DNA of 64,000 bases from Clostridia bacterium (GCA_017431005.1 JAFRLY010000050.1:62001-126000); one strand, 5' to 3'. Counted from the first letter of the stretch, positions 32,473 to 41,540 are shown. Notes: generated from the letters alone by a model not told the origin. Numbers and translations: made by a program.

Positions 32473-33702
32473 ATGAAAATGAAGAGATGGATGGCACTGA
32501 TGCTGGCAGGCATGCTGCTTCTGACAGGCATGGCGACGGGGGAGGAAAAGGAAATGACAAAAACGGAATGGTACCGGCAGGCGCTGCAGGATGCGGTGAT
32601 GAGCACCGGAAACAATGCCCGGCTGAAGCAGGTGATCGAACGGGCCGGGAACGGCGAGGAGATCACTGTTGCCACTATCGGCGGCTCCATTACGGAGGGC
32701 GCCGGGGCTTCAAGATATGCCGAATGCTGGGCAGCACGCCTGCGGGTCATGTTCGGAACGGCATACGGCAGAGATAACGGAAAAAATGTGCACCTGGTCA
32801 ACGCGGGCGTAGGCGGGACGCCGTCGCCTTTCGGATATATGCGGTATAACCGTGAGGTGATCGGCCGGGTTCCGGAGGAGGACGCGGACGGCCTGCCGGA
32901 CGTGGTGGTGATTGAATTCTCGGTGAACGACTGGGAGGAGCCGACCCGCCACCGGTGCTACGAATCCATGGTGAAGGAAATCCTGGAGGCGCCGAACAGC
33001 CCGGCGGTGATTCTGCTGTTCGCGGTTTTCCGGAACGGCTTCAATCTGCAGGAGGAACTGAAAAAGATCGGCGAGAGATACGGACTGATGATGGTGTCCA
33101 TCAAGGACGGGTTTTACGGGCATGTCGGCAGGGAATTCACCCAGACGGATTTCTTCCACGACGAATATCATCCGACCTCCTTCGGGCACCGTATCATGGC
33201 GGACTGCCTGATGCAGGCTGTCCGGAACGCCGCGGAGAAGGACACGGATGAACCGCAGGATCTGCATGTTGCTCCTGTTTACGGCACGGACTTTATGGGC
33301 CTGCAGACAATATTCGGGGATACGGAAACGGACGCGTTCGCAGTGGAACGCGGCGGCTTTCAGAGCAAGGATTACAGCAGCTATCACAATGAGCCGGTAG
33401 GCTGGGTATGCGGACCGAATTTCTTTCATAACGCTTCGGATCCCATGGAACCGCTGCGGGTGAAGGGCGTATTCCGCAAGTGCCTGATTGCCTGGAGAGC
33501 GACGGCGGACGGTTCGTTCGGCACTGCTGAGATTCTGGTGGACGGCAAGGTGGTCAAAACGGTCTGCGGCGGCGCGGGGAAATGGGGCCAGAGCGAGGTA
33601 GTGCTGGCACTGGATGCCGCTGAAGCGGCTGAACATACTCTGGAGATCAGGGTTACGGAAGAAGGAAAGAAATTTACAGTCACAGCCATCGGACTGCAGT
33701 GA
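32473..33702 (+). CDS. Secreted SGNH/GDSL-family hydrolase, probable carbohydrate esterase
   Basis: 409 residues with signal peptide (MKMKRWMALMLAGMLLLTGM). The SGNH blocks are visible: GGSITEGAGA (Ser nucleophile, block I), GVGGTPSPFG (II), FSVNDWEEP (III, Asn) and DEYHPTSFGH (V, Asp and His). The remaining 170 residues form a beta-rich domain ending ...VTAIGLQ. Such two-domain secreted enzymes often deacetylate xylan or pectin, a guess that suits the neighbourhood. GGAGG is well placed before the ATG at 32473; in-frame codons upstream lack signal-peptide logic. Confidence 0.88.
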   Translation: MKMKRWMALMLAGMLLLTGMATGEEKEMTKTEWYRQALQDAVMSTGNNARLKQVIERAGNGEEITVATIGGSITEGAGASRYAECWAARLRVMFGTAYGRDNGKNVHLVNAGVGGTPSPFGYMRYNREVIGRVPEEDADGLPDVVVIEFSVNDWEEPTRHRCYESMVKEILEAPNSPAVILLFAVFRNGFNLQEELKKIGERYGLMMVSIKDGFYGHVGREFTQTDFFHDEYHPTSFGHRIMADCLMQAVRNAAEKDTDEPQDLHVAPVYGTDFMGLQTIFGDTETDAFAVERGGFQSKDYSSYHNEPVGWVCGPNFFHNASDPMEPLRVKGVFRKCLIAWRATADGSFGTAEILVDGKVVKTVCGGAGKWGQSEVVLALDAAEAAEHTLEIRVTEEGKKFTVTAIGLQ

Positions 33703-33719
33703 CACCCGGAGGAAAGGAC

Positions 33720-34781
33720 ATGAGCCCTCAGCAGCGATATATTGTTTTTGACGTGGAAACCCCCAACGGGGCCAATAACCGGATCAGCGCCATCGGAATT
33801 ACCGTCATTGAGAACGGTCAGATCGGGGACTGCTGGTACACGCTGGTGAATCCTGAAACCTCCTTTGATTTTTTCAATATCCGGCTGACCGGCATCACGC
33901 CTGAGATGACCCGGGAAGCGCCGAAGTTTCCCGAAGTATGGAAAAGAATCGAACCGCTGCTGAACAGTGGGATTCCTGTGGCGCATAACGCGGTTTTCGA
34001 TCTGGGCGTTCTGAAAAAATGCCTGCAGGCCTATGGCCTTTGCTGGAAAGCGGAGGTTCCCTATCTGTGCACTGTTCAGATGGGGCGGAAGCTGCTGCCC
34101 GGGATCAGCCACAGGCTCAATATGCTGTGCGAATACTACGGGATCGCGCTGAACCATCATCAGGCGGACAGCGACAGCCGGGCTTGCGCGGAGATTCTGC
34201 TGCGCTATCTGGAGAACGGTGCGGCACCGGAACGCTTTATCCGCACCTTCTGCTTCGGATACGCGGAGGCTGAAACTGCCGGGCCGGAAAAGAAGGAACG
34301 GGTCAGGCCGCCGGTTACCGTCAGACTGGCCGGGGAGGATGAACTGGAAAGAATCAACATGCTCCGGAAGCAGGTGAATGATATTCATGTTTCCGGAAAG
34401 CCGGACGTATTCAAGCCCGGCTTCGGCGAACAACTGCGGGATCATATTTACACCATCTGGAACGATCCGGAGCAGGACATCGCTGTTGCCGATATGAACG
34501 GAAGGATCTGCGGTTTCGCGGTGCTCCACCATGTTTTCCGCCCGGAAAATCCCTTCATGAAGGAGCGGGAGTTTCTGGATATTGATGAATTCTGCGTGGA
34601 TGCAGGCTGCAGAAGGCAGGGAATCGCCACCGCGATGATTGACTTTATCCGGGAATACGCAAAAGAAAAGGGCCTTCACCGGATTGAACTGAATATGTGG
34701 GAGTTCAACCGGGAGGCTCTTGCGTTTTATGAAGCTGCCGGGTTTCAGACATACCGGCGGTATATGGAGATGCTGATCTGA
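33720..34781 (+). CDS. Fusion of DnaQ-type 3'-5' exonuclease and GNAT acetyltransferase
   Basis: 353 residues. Residues 1-175 form a DEDDh exonuclease: DVETPNG (motif I), AHNAVFDLGVL (II) and HHQADSDSRACAEILL (III, HxAxxD) are intact. Residues from about 205 form a GNAT domain, with GFAVLHHVF, the acetyl-CoA loop CRRQGIATAMIDF and NREALAFYEAAGFQ. Each half has all its key residues. Fusions of this kind are uncommon in my experience. The ATG at 33720 has GGAGGAAAGG before it; translation may be coupled to the esterase gene 17 bases upstream. It could be an exonuclease with a regulatory or substrate-modifying acetylase; no substrate is suggested by the context. Confidence 0.88.
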   Translation: MSPQQRYIVFDVETPNGANNRISAIGITVIENGQIGDCWYTLVNPETSFDFFNIRLTGITPEMTREAPKFPEVWKRIEPLLNSGIPVAHNAVFDLGVLKKCLQAYGLCWKAEVPYLCTVQMGRKLLPGISHRLNMLCEYYGIALNHHQADSDSRACAEILLRYLENGAAPERFIRTFCFGYAEAETAGPEKKERVRPPVTVRLAGEDELERINMLRKQVNDIHVSGKPDVFKPGFGEQLRDHIYTIWNDPEQDIAVADMNGRICGFAVLHHVFRPENPFMKEREFLDIDEFCVDAGCRRQGIATAMIDFIREYAKEKGLHRIELNMWEFNREALAFYEAAGFQTYRRYMEMLI

Positions 34782-34804
34782 CCGGCCCGCAGTTTCACGG
34801 CCGG
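34782..34804. terminator. Weak hairpin between convergent genes
   Basis: CCGGCC (34782-34787) and GGCCGG (34799-34804), 11-base loop, no T tract on either side. It lies directly after the exonuclease-GNAT stop. Confidence 0.4.
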
Positions 34805-34822
34805 AGAAGCTCAGAAGCCCGA

Positions 34823-35407
34823 TCAGGCCAGCTTTTTCACGATCGTCATTTCAACCGTACGACCAAGGATGGACACCCTGACGTCATCGGCAAGATGGCC
34901 GACCACGGATTTTTCCAGCTCATCCCACGCCGCTTTGGCTTCGGGACCGTTCTGCTCGCCGAACTGGCGGAGCTGATCCTTATAGTCCTCCATGGACCAG
35001 ACGTAGCTGCTGTACATCTGAGGCGAGCCGCCGCTGATGCCGGCGGAGAACATGGGCACGCTGACGGAAGGTTCAAAGAAGGAACGGATTTTTCCCATAA
35101 ATCCGCGGGTGGCTTCGTTCCTGCCGCTGGTGGAGGCGGACAGCAGCTTTTCCCGGGTGATTTCATCCACCAGGCTGATGACCCGCAGGTGAAGCGTGTA
35201 AACCTGATCCTCATCCTCCATCCAGAACTCGCCGTTTACATTGCCGGTAATCGCGCGCATCATCGCCATCGTTTCCTCGGCGAGCAGGCGCAGACACAGG
35301 GTGTCCCTGGGAGAAAGCTCCTTGTAGGCGGAAACCTTGTCCACCTGCTCCAGGGCGGTTTCCATATTGCTTCCGTCGCTGGAAATCTTCAGGATATCGG
35401 TTTTCAT
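34823..35407 (-). CDS. Putative ATPase-like partner of the STAS protein
   Basis: 194 residues, not recognised with certainty. The order of elements (an N-terminal strand-helix, SPRDTLCLRLLAEETMAMMR as a long helix like the N-box helix of anti-sigma kinases, then beta strands and a C-terminal LGRTVEMTIVKKL strand) recalls the HATPase_c fold of RsbW/SpoIIAB. The G1 box DxGxG is not visible, and a Gly/Ser-rich stretch with FFEPSVSVPMFSAGISGGS interrupts the middle, so kinase activity is doubtful. It starts 13 bases after the STAS gene stop with a strong AAGGAGGAA RBS, so the two proteins are made together and probably interact. Confidence 0.6.
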   Translation of the reverse strand: MKTDILKISSDGSNMETALEQVDKVSAYKELSPRDTLCLRLLAEETMAMMRAITGNVNGEFWMEDEDQVYTLHLRVISLVDEITREKLLSASTSGRNEATRGFMGKIRSFFEPSVSVPMFSAGISGGSPQMYSSYVWSMEDYKDQLRQFGEQNGPEAKAAWDELEKSVVGHLADDVRVSILGRTVEMTIVKKLA

Positions 35408-35420
35408 TGTTCCTTCCTCC

Positions 35421-35717
35421 TTACTCTATTGTCAGGATATCGGAAAAGCCGGTAACATCCAGCACTTCCCGGACAATCTCATTGACGTTCCGGATCACCA
35501 TGCCGCCTTTGCCCGCCATGGCCTTGTGGGCGGACAGCAGCACACGGAGTCCGGCGGAGGAAATATAATCCAGCCTGCTGAAGTCCAGCATCAGGGCATC
35601 CGCACCCTCCAGCGAGGCATTCAGTTCCTTTTCCAGTTCCGGGGAAGTCATAGTATCCAGGCGGCCTTCCGGGGCCAGTGTCAGAGTGGTTCCGTTCATC
35701 TGCTTGCTGATTGTCAT
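35421..35717 (-). CDS. STAS-domain anti-sigma factor antagonist (SpoIIAA/RsbV-like)
   Basis: 98 residues with the whole STAS core: LTLAPEGRLDTMTSPELEKEL, LMLDFSRLDYISSAGLRVLL and GMVIRNVNEIVREVLDVTGF. The Ser in DYISSAGLR is the expected phosphorylation site. In partner switching such proteins release a sigma factor or another target from an anti-sigma kinase (family knowledge). The ATG at 35717 has AGGAGG 8 bases upstream; the preceding GTG does not. Cotranscribed with the putative ATPase-like partner. Confidence 0.9.
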   Translation of the reverse strand: MTISKQMNGTTLTLAPEGRLDTMTSPELEKELNASLEGADALMLDFSRLDYISSAGLRVLLSAHKAMAGKGGMVIRNVNEIVREVLDVTGFSDILTIE

Positions 35718-35797
35718 CACTGCATCCTCCTGATCTGTTGTTCCGATAGACCGGCATGCCGCAGAACCGGGCCGGACGTCCTGCCGGGTCTTTTTTT

Positions 35798-35828
35798 ATT
35801 ATACCATAATCCGCTGCTGTCCTATCAA
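35798..35828 (-). promoter_or_regulatory. Promoter of the STAS operon
   Basis: Extended -10 TGGTATAAT (TATAAT at 35798-35803) with TTGATA (35823-35828) at a long 19-bp spacing. Confidence 0.6.
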
Positions 35829-35914
35829 CTATTTTTTTGCCGGTCTGCGGTCTGTTCCGTCAAAAAACCGCCTCTTCATCAGGAAGGGGCGGTACAGAAA
35901 CGGGGAAAAACGGA

Positions 35915-36181
35915 TTATTTATCAAACCAACGGCCGAGATTGAACTTCCGGACCGCCCAGATGACCAGGCAGGCGCCGACAACGGAGACGAGAATTTCCC
36001 CGATGACGCCGCTGGCACCAAGGCCGATGAGGCGGAAAGCGAAATTGCCGATCAGACCGCCGATCCAGCCAAGAATGACATTGCCCAGCCAGCCGTTCGG
36101 CGTGCCGTCCTTCATAATCCGGCTGCCGAGATAGCCTGCCAGCGTCCAGAGCGCGATTCTGATAATCCATTGAAGCAGCAT
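35915..36181 (-). CDS. GlsB/YeaQ/YmgE-family small membrane protein
   Basis: 88 residues, three hydrophobic helices with the glycine-rich signature PNGWLGNVILGWIGGLIGN and VVGACLVIWAVRK at the C-terminus. The family is called transglycosylase-associated or stress-response membrane protein; its molecular role is unknown. AGGAATGAATC precedes the ATG. It stands alone. Confidence 0.9.
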   Translation of the reverse strand: MLLQWIIRIALWTLAGYLGSRIMKDGTPNGWLGNVILGWIGGLIGNFAFRLIGLGASGVIGEILVSVVGACLVIWAVRKFNLGRWFDK

Positions 36182-36291
36182 AATGATTCATTCCTTTCTT
36201 ATATACAACCGACAGATACCGCATCATTCTTCGGAAAACAATCATACTATGGACTGACCGTCCGGTCAAATGCTTTTTCCTTCATACCGGC

Positions 36292-37491
36292 TCATACGGG
36301 CGGTATGACCTTCCGGACACCGTTGAATTCGGCCAGGCGCTGAACGGACCGGTCAATCAGGGCGGAGATTTTTTCGGTCGGCCGGATGCCGGGCTCGAAC
36401 CAGATATTCTGCACGGTCAGCGTTCCGGCCTTCTGATCCGCCTTCGGCTCGATTCTGCCGATCAGCCGGTCACCGTACAGAATGGGCAGCACATAGTAGC
36501 CGTACCGGCGTTTGACAGCCGGGGTATAAATTTCCCAGGAATACTGATATCCCCACAGCGCTTCGATCAGCTTCCGGTCCCAGAGCATCGGATCCAGCGG
36601 GGCAAGAAACTCCAGCCGGGCCCTGCAGTCCGCCTGGCCGGAAATCACGGATTCCAGAAGCGGAAGATCGCTGCTCAGCAGATACAGCGGAAAACGCGTG
36701 CCTTCCGCCTGAACCGGAGTGATGATTTGCTCCCTTTCCAGCCTGTCAAAAGCCGCGTCCCGCTGGTCCGGGCTCATGCTGATGCCCAGCCAGGCGTCTG
36801 AGCGGCGGTTCCAGAGCAGGCCGACGGCGCCGATCCTGCGACGGACCCGCCAGGAAAGCCAGGAAGACTCATCCTGACAGGGATTCGGCGCGGTCAGCAG
36901 CTCCCGGGGCAGATACCTGTCCGCGAGATCGTAGAATTTGCGGCTGCCGGATTTGTGATGGATCAGGAGCACGCCGTCCGTATACAGCTGCTCGAGAACG
37001 GAACGGGCAGCCGGGGACTGCCTGTGCCAGTGACCGCTCCAGTGCATGGAGGAATGCCAGAATACGGTTCCCCGGATAGGCAGCGTCTGGCTGCTGACGG
37101 GGCCGTTCTGCCGGATATACGCAACAGCCTCCGCTTCCAGCGCGGGAATGCCCTCGAAACGCTGCCCTTGCGCGGCGCTTGTTTCCCGGTAGCCTGAAAA
37201 ATAAGGCCAGTCCTCGCTGGGCCAGATGGAGAGTTCCTTGTCTGAATAATCAACGAGGAGACGGTCCCGGTAAAGCAGATCCTCCAGCATCTGCTTCCGG
37301 AAGCCCTTCACACGGGACTGAAGCGTGAGCTCGGCGTTCCGTCCGCAGACGTCCACCGGGTCGAACTGAATGCAGCCGGCCTGGCGGACATACTGGTATG
37401 CGCCGTTCTTCCCGATGAAGCGGTGTTTTCCGAGCAGCCCCTGCCTGAGAAGCATGTACTGCCTTGCCTGCTCCTGTGTGATTCTCAGCAT
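36292..37491 (-). CDS. YcaQ-family DNA glycosylase (winged-helix, crosslink repair)
   Basis: 399 residues. The family motif QxD appears as CIQFDPVDVCGRN near residue 40, and winged-helix repeats follow. YcaQ/AlkX and AlkZ relatives unhook DNA interstrand crosslinks by excising alkylated bases (family knowledge). The C-terminal part with FLAPLDPMLWDRKLIEALWG and YYVLPILYGDRLIGRIEPKAD is typical. It has its own good promoter. No neighbouring biosynthetic genes suggest a self-resistance role, so general repair is likely. Confidence 0.88.
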   Translation of the reverse strand: MLRITQEQARQYMLLRQGLLGKHRFIGKNGAYQYVRQAGCIQFDPVDVCGRNAELTLQSRVKGFRKQMLEDLLYRDRLLVDYSDKELSIWPSEDWPYFSGYRETSAAQGQRFEGIPALEAEAVAYIRQNGPVSSQTLPIRGTVFWHSSMHWSGHWHRQSPAARSVLEQLYTDGVLLIHHKSGSRKFYDLADRYLPRELLTAPNPCQDESSWLSWRVRRRIGAVGLLWNRRSDAWLGISMSPDQRDAAFDRLEREQIITPVQAEGTRFPLYLLSSDLPLLESVISGQADCRARLEFLAPLDPMLWDRKLIEALWGYQYSWEIYTPAVKRRYGYYVLPILYGDRLIGRIEPKADQKAGTLTVQNIWFEPGIRPTEKISALIDRSVQRLAEFNGVRKVIPPV

Positions 37492-37544
37492 TGAATATCC
37501 TCCTGTGCGCCGAAGCGAAACCGCTTCCGGCTGTCTGTGAAACC

Positions 37545-37573
37545 ATTATAAAAACCGGCCTGGCGGGCGTCAA
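37545..37573 (-). promoter_or_regulatory. Promoter of the YcaQ-like gene
   Basis: TTGACG (37568-37573) and TATAAT (37545-37550), 17-bp spacing. Confidence 0.8.
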
Positions 37574-37605
37574 GTGAGCAGGAAGGAACCGGCTGCACCG
37601 ACGCC

Positions 37606-37650
37606 TTGCGCGATGAAGGGATTGCTTCTATAATAGGTTACAAATTAGTT
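37606..37650 (+). promoter_or_regulatory. Promoter of the sugar-sensing operon with operator-like sequence
   Basis: TTGCGC (37606-37611), 17 bp, TATAAT (37629-37634). Immediately downstream AGGTTACAAATTAGTTTT resembles the operator AGGTTTACAAATTAACCT at 62954-62971, but its right arm is imperfect. Confidence 0.65.
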
Positions 37651-37681
37651 TTGATATAAGAAAAAGTAACCGGAGGAGCTT

Positions 37682-38659
37682 ATGCGGAAATGCGCGATGG
37701 CGGTACTGGCGGCAGTGCTGATGGGCATACTGAGCGGATGCGCGGCAAAGCCGGCGGATCCGGAGAACCGGGCAGTTGTGGTGGGCTTTTCCCAGCTTGG
37801 GGCGGAAAGCTCATGGCGGATCGCCAACACAAAAAGCGTGGAGGCGGCGGCCGGGCAGTACGGCTTCGGGCTGATGACGGAAAACGCCAACCAGAAGCAG
37901 GAGAAGCAGATTGACGCGATCCGGTCCTTTATCGCGTATCAGGTGGACGTCATCGTCTTTTCCCCGATTGTGGAAACCGGATGGGACAATGTGCTGAACG
38001 AGGCAAAGCAGGCAAATATCCCGGTCATTCTGGTGGACCGGATGATTGCGTCGGAAAACGCGGACGACCTGTATACGGCTTATGTCGGCGCGGATTTCTA
38101 CGCAGAGGGCTGCCGGGCGGGAGAGTACCTGATCCGGAAGGCGGACGCGGAGCGGATGGAGCATGTACGCATCGCCGAGATCAGCGGCACGCCGGATTCA
38201 ACGCCGATGCGCGACAGGCAGCGCGGCTTCCTGGATACAATCGGGGAAGACGGCCGGTTTGAAATCATTGACAGTATCAGCGGGGATTTTCTGCGCTCGA
38301 AGGGTGAGGAATGCATGACGTTCCTGCTGGAAAAATACGGCCGCGACGGGATCGATGTGATTTATTCCCACAATGATTCCATGACGCTGGGCGCGCTGGA
38401 TATCCTGGAGAAGAACGGAATTCAGCCGGCGAAGGATATTCTGCTGATTACGGTGGACGGGGAGAGGGAAGCAGTGGAGGCGCTGAAGGCCGGGCGAATC
38501 AATTGCGTGGTGCAATGCACTCCGGAGCTGGGGGACGAAGTGATGCGGCTGGTGCAGGACCTGAAGGCCGGACGGGAAATCCCGCGGGTGACCCACCCGA
38601 AGGAGGGAGCCTTCTCTGATCTGGACGACCTGACGGATCCCGCGGTGGAGGGCTTCTGA
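37682..38659 (+). CDS. YtfQ-like sugar-binding lipoprotein, probable sensor partner of the YesMN system
   Basis: 325 residues, type I periplasmic-binding fold. The lipobox LSGC at residues 18-21 makes it a lipoprotein. VGFSQLGAESSWRIANTKSV is the signature of the galactofuranose-binding YtfQ group, and IYSHNDSMTLGALDILEKNG its C-terminal domain motif. It is immediately followed (2 bases) by the histidine kinase, and a second, non-lipidated binding protein with the permease genes comes later. That order suggests that this one presents the sugar to the kinase while the other serves transport (inference from similar three-component systems). GGAGGAG precedes the ATG. Confidence 0.88.
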   Translation: MRKCAMAVLAAVLMGILSGCAAKPADPENRAVVVGFSQLGAESSWRIANTKSVEAAAGQYGFGLMTENANQKQEKQIDAIRSFIAYQVDVIVFSPIVETGWDNVLNEAKQANIPVILVDRMIASENADDLYTAYVGADFYAEGCRAGEYLIRKADAERMEHVRIAEISGTPDSTPMRDRQRGFLDTIGEDGRFEIIDSISGDFLRSKGEECMTFLLEKYGRDGIDVIYSHNDSMTLGALDILEKNGIQPAKDILLITVDGEREAVEALKAGRINCVVQCTPELGDEVMRLVQDLKAGREIPRVTHPKEGAFSDLDDLTDPAVEGF

Positions 38660-38661
38660 GC

Positions 38662-40143
38662 ATGGCGCAGAAGAAAATGAACAGCATCGTCCGGCAGGTG
38701 CGGCTGTCGGTATCCACGATCGCGCTGCTGCTGACTCTTCCGGTAATTGCGGGGCTGGTTACCACGATCCTTTATGCCGGCCGGTACCAGTCGATGATCC
38801 GCCGGATGGATGAGGCCGCGGAGCTGAAGCCGCTGGTGGAAACAACGCTGGCGGAGAATATGTTCTCCGTGGCGGCCGGGCGCATCTCCTTCACGGACAG
38901 CGGGGCGGAAAAGCTGATGGACCACGTGAAGGGGACGCTGGATGATCTGCTCGGGGAGACGTCAGGCGGCGGCCATCTGCAGCTGACAGTGGCGCGGCGG
39001 ACCACGGATACCCTGGAACAGTATATTTACAAGGTCCGGGACGGCATGGCGGAAGGCATGCCGATTGACGGGATTGAAGGAATTGTCGATGAGATCCGGA
39101 ATGTCGGCCGGCTGGCGGCGGACATGGTGGACGCATTTATCGGACAGGAGATCGTGAATGCCCGGGAAACCAGCACCCGTCTGAACCGGGTGGTGCTGAT
39201 CACGGCCGGGGCGGAGATCCTGCTGCTGCTGATCGCGCTGCTTTACACCCGGTATGCCATGAACCGGATGACCTGGATGATCCGGACCGCACTTTCCTCA
39301 CTGGAGAACACCGTGCGCCGGATTACCGAGGGCGACCTGCGGGACCGGGTATCCGATCTGGGCGTGGAGGAACTGCAGGAGCTCGCAGAGCATATCAACC
39401 AGATGGCGGAGCGGCTGGAAACCCTGATTGAGGAGACGCGGCGGAACCAGGAGCACCTGGCCAAGGCGGAGCTGCGGACGCTGCAGGCGCAGATCAACCC
39501 GCACTTTCTGTATAATACCCTGGATGCGATTGTGTGGCAGGCGGAAAGCGGGAAAAGCGAGGAGGTCGTGCGCCTGACGCGGAGCCTGAGCGACTTTTTC
39601 CGCATAGCGCTGTCCTCCGGCGCGGACTGGATCCCGGTCAGCCAGGAGCTGAAGCATGTTTCAGCCTATCTGAGCATTCAGCAGACCCGGTACCGGGATA
39701 TCCTGAGCTATGAGGTTGATTCCCCGGAGGGCCTGGAGCATATCTATATGCTGAAGCTGCTTCTGCAGCCGCTGGTGGAGAACGCGCTGTATCACGGCAT
39801 CAAGGAAAAGCGCGGAGGCGGGCGGATCACGGTACGCGTGAAGACCGAAGGCGCGCTGATGCGCTTTACGGTTACGGATACGGGGAAAGGCATGACGCCG
39901 GAACAGCTGAAGGAAGTCCGCAAAGCGCTGGATGCCGGGAAACCGTCGCTGCAGGCAGCGCTGGAGCCGGGCTACTCCGGGTTCGGCCTGCGGAATGTGG
40001 ATATGCGGATCCGGCTGTACTACGAAAAGAAAAAGGGACTGGCGCTCAGATCCGGCCCGGACGGCACGGAGGTATCCTTTGTGATTCCGGTACGCACGAG
40101 AGAGGAGATCGACCATGACGAAGGTCTTTCTGGTAGACGATGA
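38662..40143 (+). CDS. Sensor histidine kinase, YesM/LytS type
   Basis: 493 residues: N-terminal helix, an extracytoplasmic helical sensor of about 140 residues, second helix near residues 175-195, HAMP-like linker (MIRTALSSLENTVRRITEGD), His_kinase domain with QAQINPHFLYNTLD (H281) and an HATPase domain with LVENALYHGIKE (N box) and DTGKGM (G1). YesM-type kinases act on YesN-like regulators (family knowledge). The stop overlaps the start of the next gene by 29 bases. The sensor region is helical, as expected if it reads the ligand-bound lipoprotein. Confidence 0.93.
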   Translation: MAQKKMNSIVRQVRLSVSTIALLLTLPVIAGLVTTILYAGRYQSMIRRMDEAAELKPLVETTLAENMFSVAAGRISFTDSGAEKLMDHVKGTLDDLLGETSGGGHLQLTVARRTTDTLEQYIYKVRDGMAEGMPIDGIEGIVDEIRNVGRLAADMVDAFIGQEIVNARETSTRLNRVVLITAGAEILLLLIALLYTRYAMNRMTWMIRTALSSLENTVRRITEGDLRDRVSDLGVEELQELAEHINQMAERLETLIEETRRNQEHLAKAELRTLQAQINPHFLYNTLDAIVWQAESGKSEEVVRLTRSLSDFFRIALSSGADWIPVSQELKHVSAYLSIQQTRYRDILSYEVDSPEGLEHIYMLKLLLQPLVENALYHGIKEKRGGGRITVRVKTEGALMRFTVTDTGKGMTPEQLKEVRKALDAGKPSLQAALEPGYSGFGLRNVDMRIRLYYEKKKGLALRSGPDGTEVSFVIPVRTREEIDHDEGLSGRR

Positions 40144-41374
40144 AATAGCCATCCGGGAGAACCTGCGGAATTCCTTCCCCTGGGAGGAAAAGGGCTTCCA
40201 GCTTGCGGGGGAGGCGCCGGACGGGGAAATGGCGCTGCCGATGATCCGTGACCTGAATGTGGATATTCTGCTGACGGATATCCGGATGCCCTTTATGGAC
40301 GGAATGAAACTTTGCGAGGAAGTGCAGCGGACGATGCCCTGGGTGGAGAGGATCATTCTGTCCGGATACGACGACTTTGAGTATGCCCGGAAGGCGATCA
40401 GCCTGGGGGTACGGGAATACCTGCTGAAGCCGGTGACCGCGAAGGAGCTGGAGGACGTGCTGAACCGGGCGCGCAGCCAGATTGAGGAAAGACGCCGGGA
40501 ACGGGAAAACCTGACCGCCCTGAAGCACCGCGCGATGAATGAGAATGCCTTCCTGCGGGACAAGCTCCTGGAGAGCCTGTTCACCGACGAGGGGGATCCG
40601 GCGGATGACGACGCGGTGGTCAGCCAGATGCGCGGGCTCGGCGTGAATCTGATGGCAGGCTGCTACGCGGTGCTGGACATCTCTTTTGAATCGGAGGGTG
40701 AGGCGCGGGCCGCCTGCCGCGGCGCGCTGGCGGGTCTGGCGGAGATGAGCGGGGGTACGGTGTTTGTATGCTCCGGGGCGAAAGGCGCGCGGGCGCTGGT
40801 GCTCGGCGATCATCCGGAGGACGTGGAAGAGCGGGCATATTCCTTTGCCAATTCCGCGATGCACCTGCCGGAGCTTGAGCAGGAGCAGCATCTGCTGATC
40901 ACGATCGGGGATACGGTGGAGGATTTCCATGAGATCCGGAAGAGCATGCGCAGCGCGCGGCACCTGCGTCACCTGCAGACGGCGGAAGGCCCGGCAAAGC
41001 GCAGCATCGTAAGCCCCGGCGGGCGCGGAAGCGGTTACGGCGACGGCGCCGTGACGAAGGCGCGCCTGTTTCTGGAGGAGCATTTTTCCAACCCGAATCT
41101 GATGCTTTCCGACGCGGCGGAGGCGGTGCACCTGAGCCAGAGCCATCTGTCCACCATTTTCGCCCAGGAGACGGGAATGACCTTCACGCAGTATCTGACA
41201 GGACTCCGGATCGGCCGGGCCAGGGAACTGCTTGAAACCACGGACCTGCGCTCCTTCCGGATCGCGGAGGACGTCGGATACAACGACGCGCATTATTTCA
41301 GCTATATGTTCAAGCGGAGCACAGGCATGACGCCCAGCGAATACCGGAAGATCCGGCGTGACCAAAAAAAATGA
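40115..41374 (+). CDS. Response regulator, YesN type (REC + AraC-like HTH)
   Basis: 419 residues. Receiver domain with acidic pair DD in VDDEIAIREN, phosphoacceptor D55 in LLTDIRMPFMDGM and K in YLLKPVT; a middle linker of about 160 residues; C-terminal AraC/XylS double helix-turn-helix (LMLSDAAEAVHLSQSHLSTIF and IAEDVGYNDAHYFSYMFKRSTGMTPSEYRK, written here in part). It should activate the transporter genes downstream in response to sugar. It is followed by a terminator. Confidence 0.93.
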   Translation: MTKVFLVDDEIAIRENLRNSFPWEEKGFQLAGEAPDGEMALPMIRDLNVDILLTDIRMPFMDGMKLCEEVQRTMPWVERIILSGYDDFEYARKAISLGVREYLLKPVTAKELEDVLNRARSQIEERRRERENLTALKHRAMNENAFLRDKLLESLFTDEGDPADDDAVVSQMRGLGVNLMAGCYAVLDISFESEGEARAACRGALAGLAEMSGGTVFVCSGAKGARALVLGDHPEDVEERAYSFANSAMHLPELEQEQHLLITIGDTVEDFHEIRKSMRSARHLRHLQTAEGPAKRSIVSPGGRGSGYGDGAVTKARLFLEEHFSNPNLMLSDAAEAVHLSQSHLSTIFAQETGMTFTQYLTGLRIGRARELLETTDLRSFRIAEDVGYNDAHYFSYMFKRSTGMTPSEYRKIRRDQKK

Positions 41375-41450
41375 ACTGTTTCCAAAAATAATACCCTTTT
41401 CAGACGGAAATACATTACAAATACGGAAAAATTTCAACCAAAATCGAAAT

Positions 41451-41482
41451 CCTCTGCATTTATATGCAGGGGGTTTGCTTTT
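41451..41482 (+). terminator. Terminator after the two-component genes, overlapping a -10 box
   Basis: CC-CTGCAT/ATGCAG-GG with loop TTAT, followed by TTTGCTTTTT. The next bases TATAAT (41483-41488) look like the -10 box of the binding-protein gene, so one promoter begins inside the T tract; the corresponding -35 is poor, consistent with activation by the YesN regulator. Confidence 0.75.
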
Positions 41483-41540
41483 TATAATGCATACAGATGG
41501 CAGGTATGCCAAAACAGAATAAGCTGAGGAGGAAAAAACC

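Noticed and set aside
35771-35800. Plus-strand terminator before a T run
   Set aside because: The potential stem is imperfect and no plus-strand gene ends nearby; the T run is the A/T flank of the STAS promoter.
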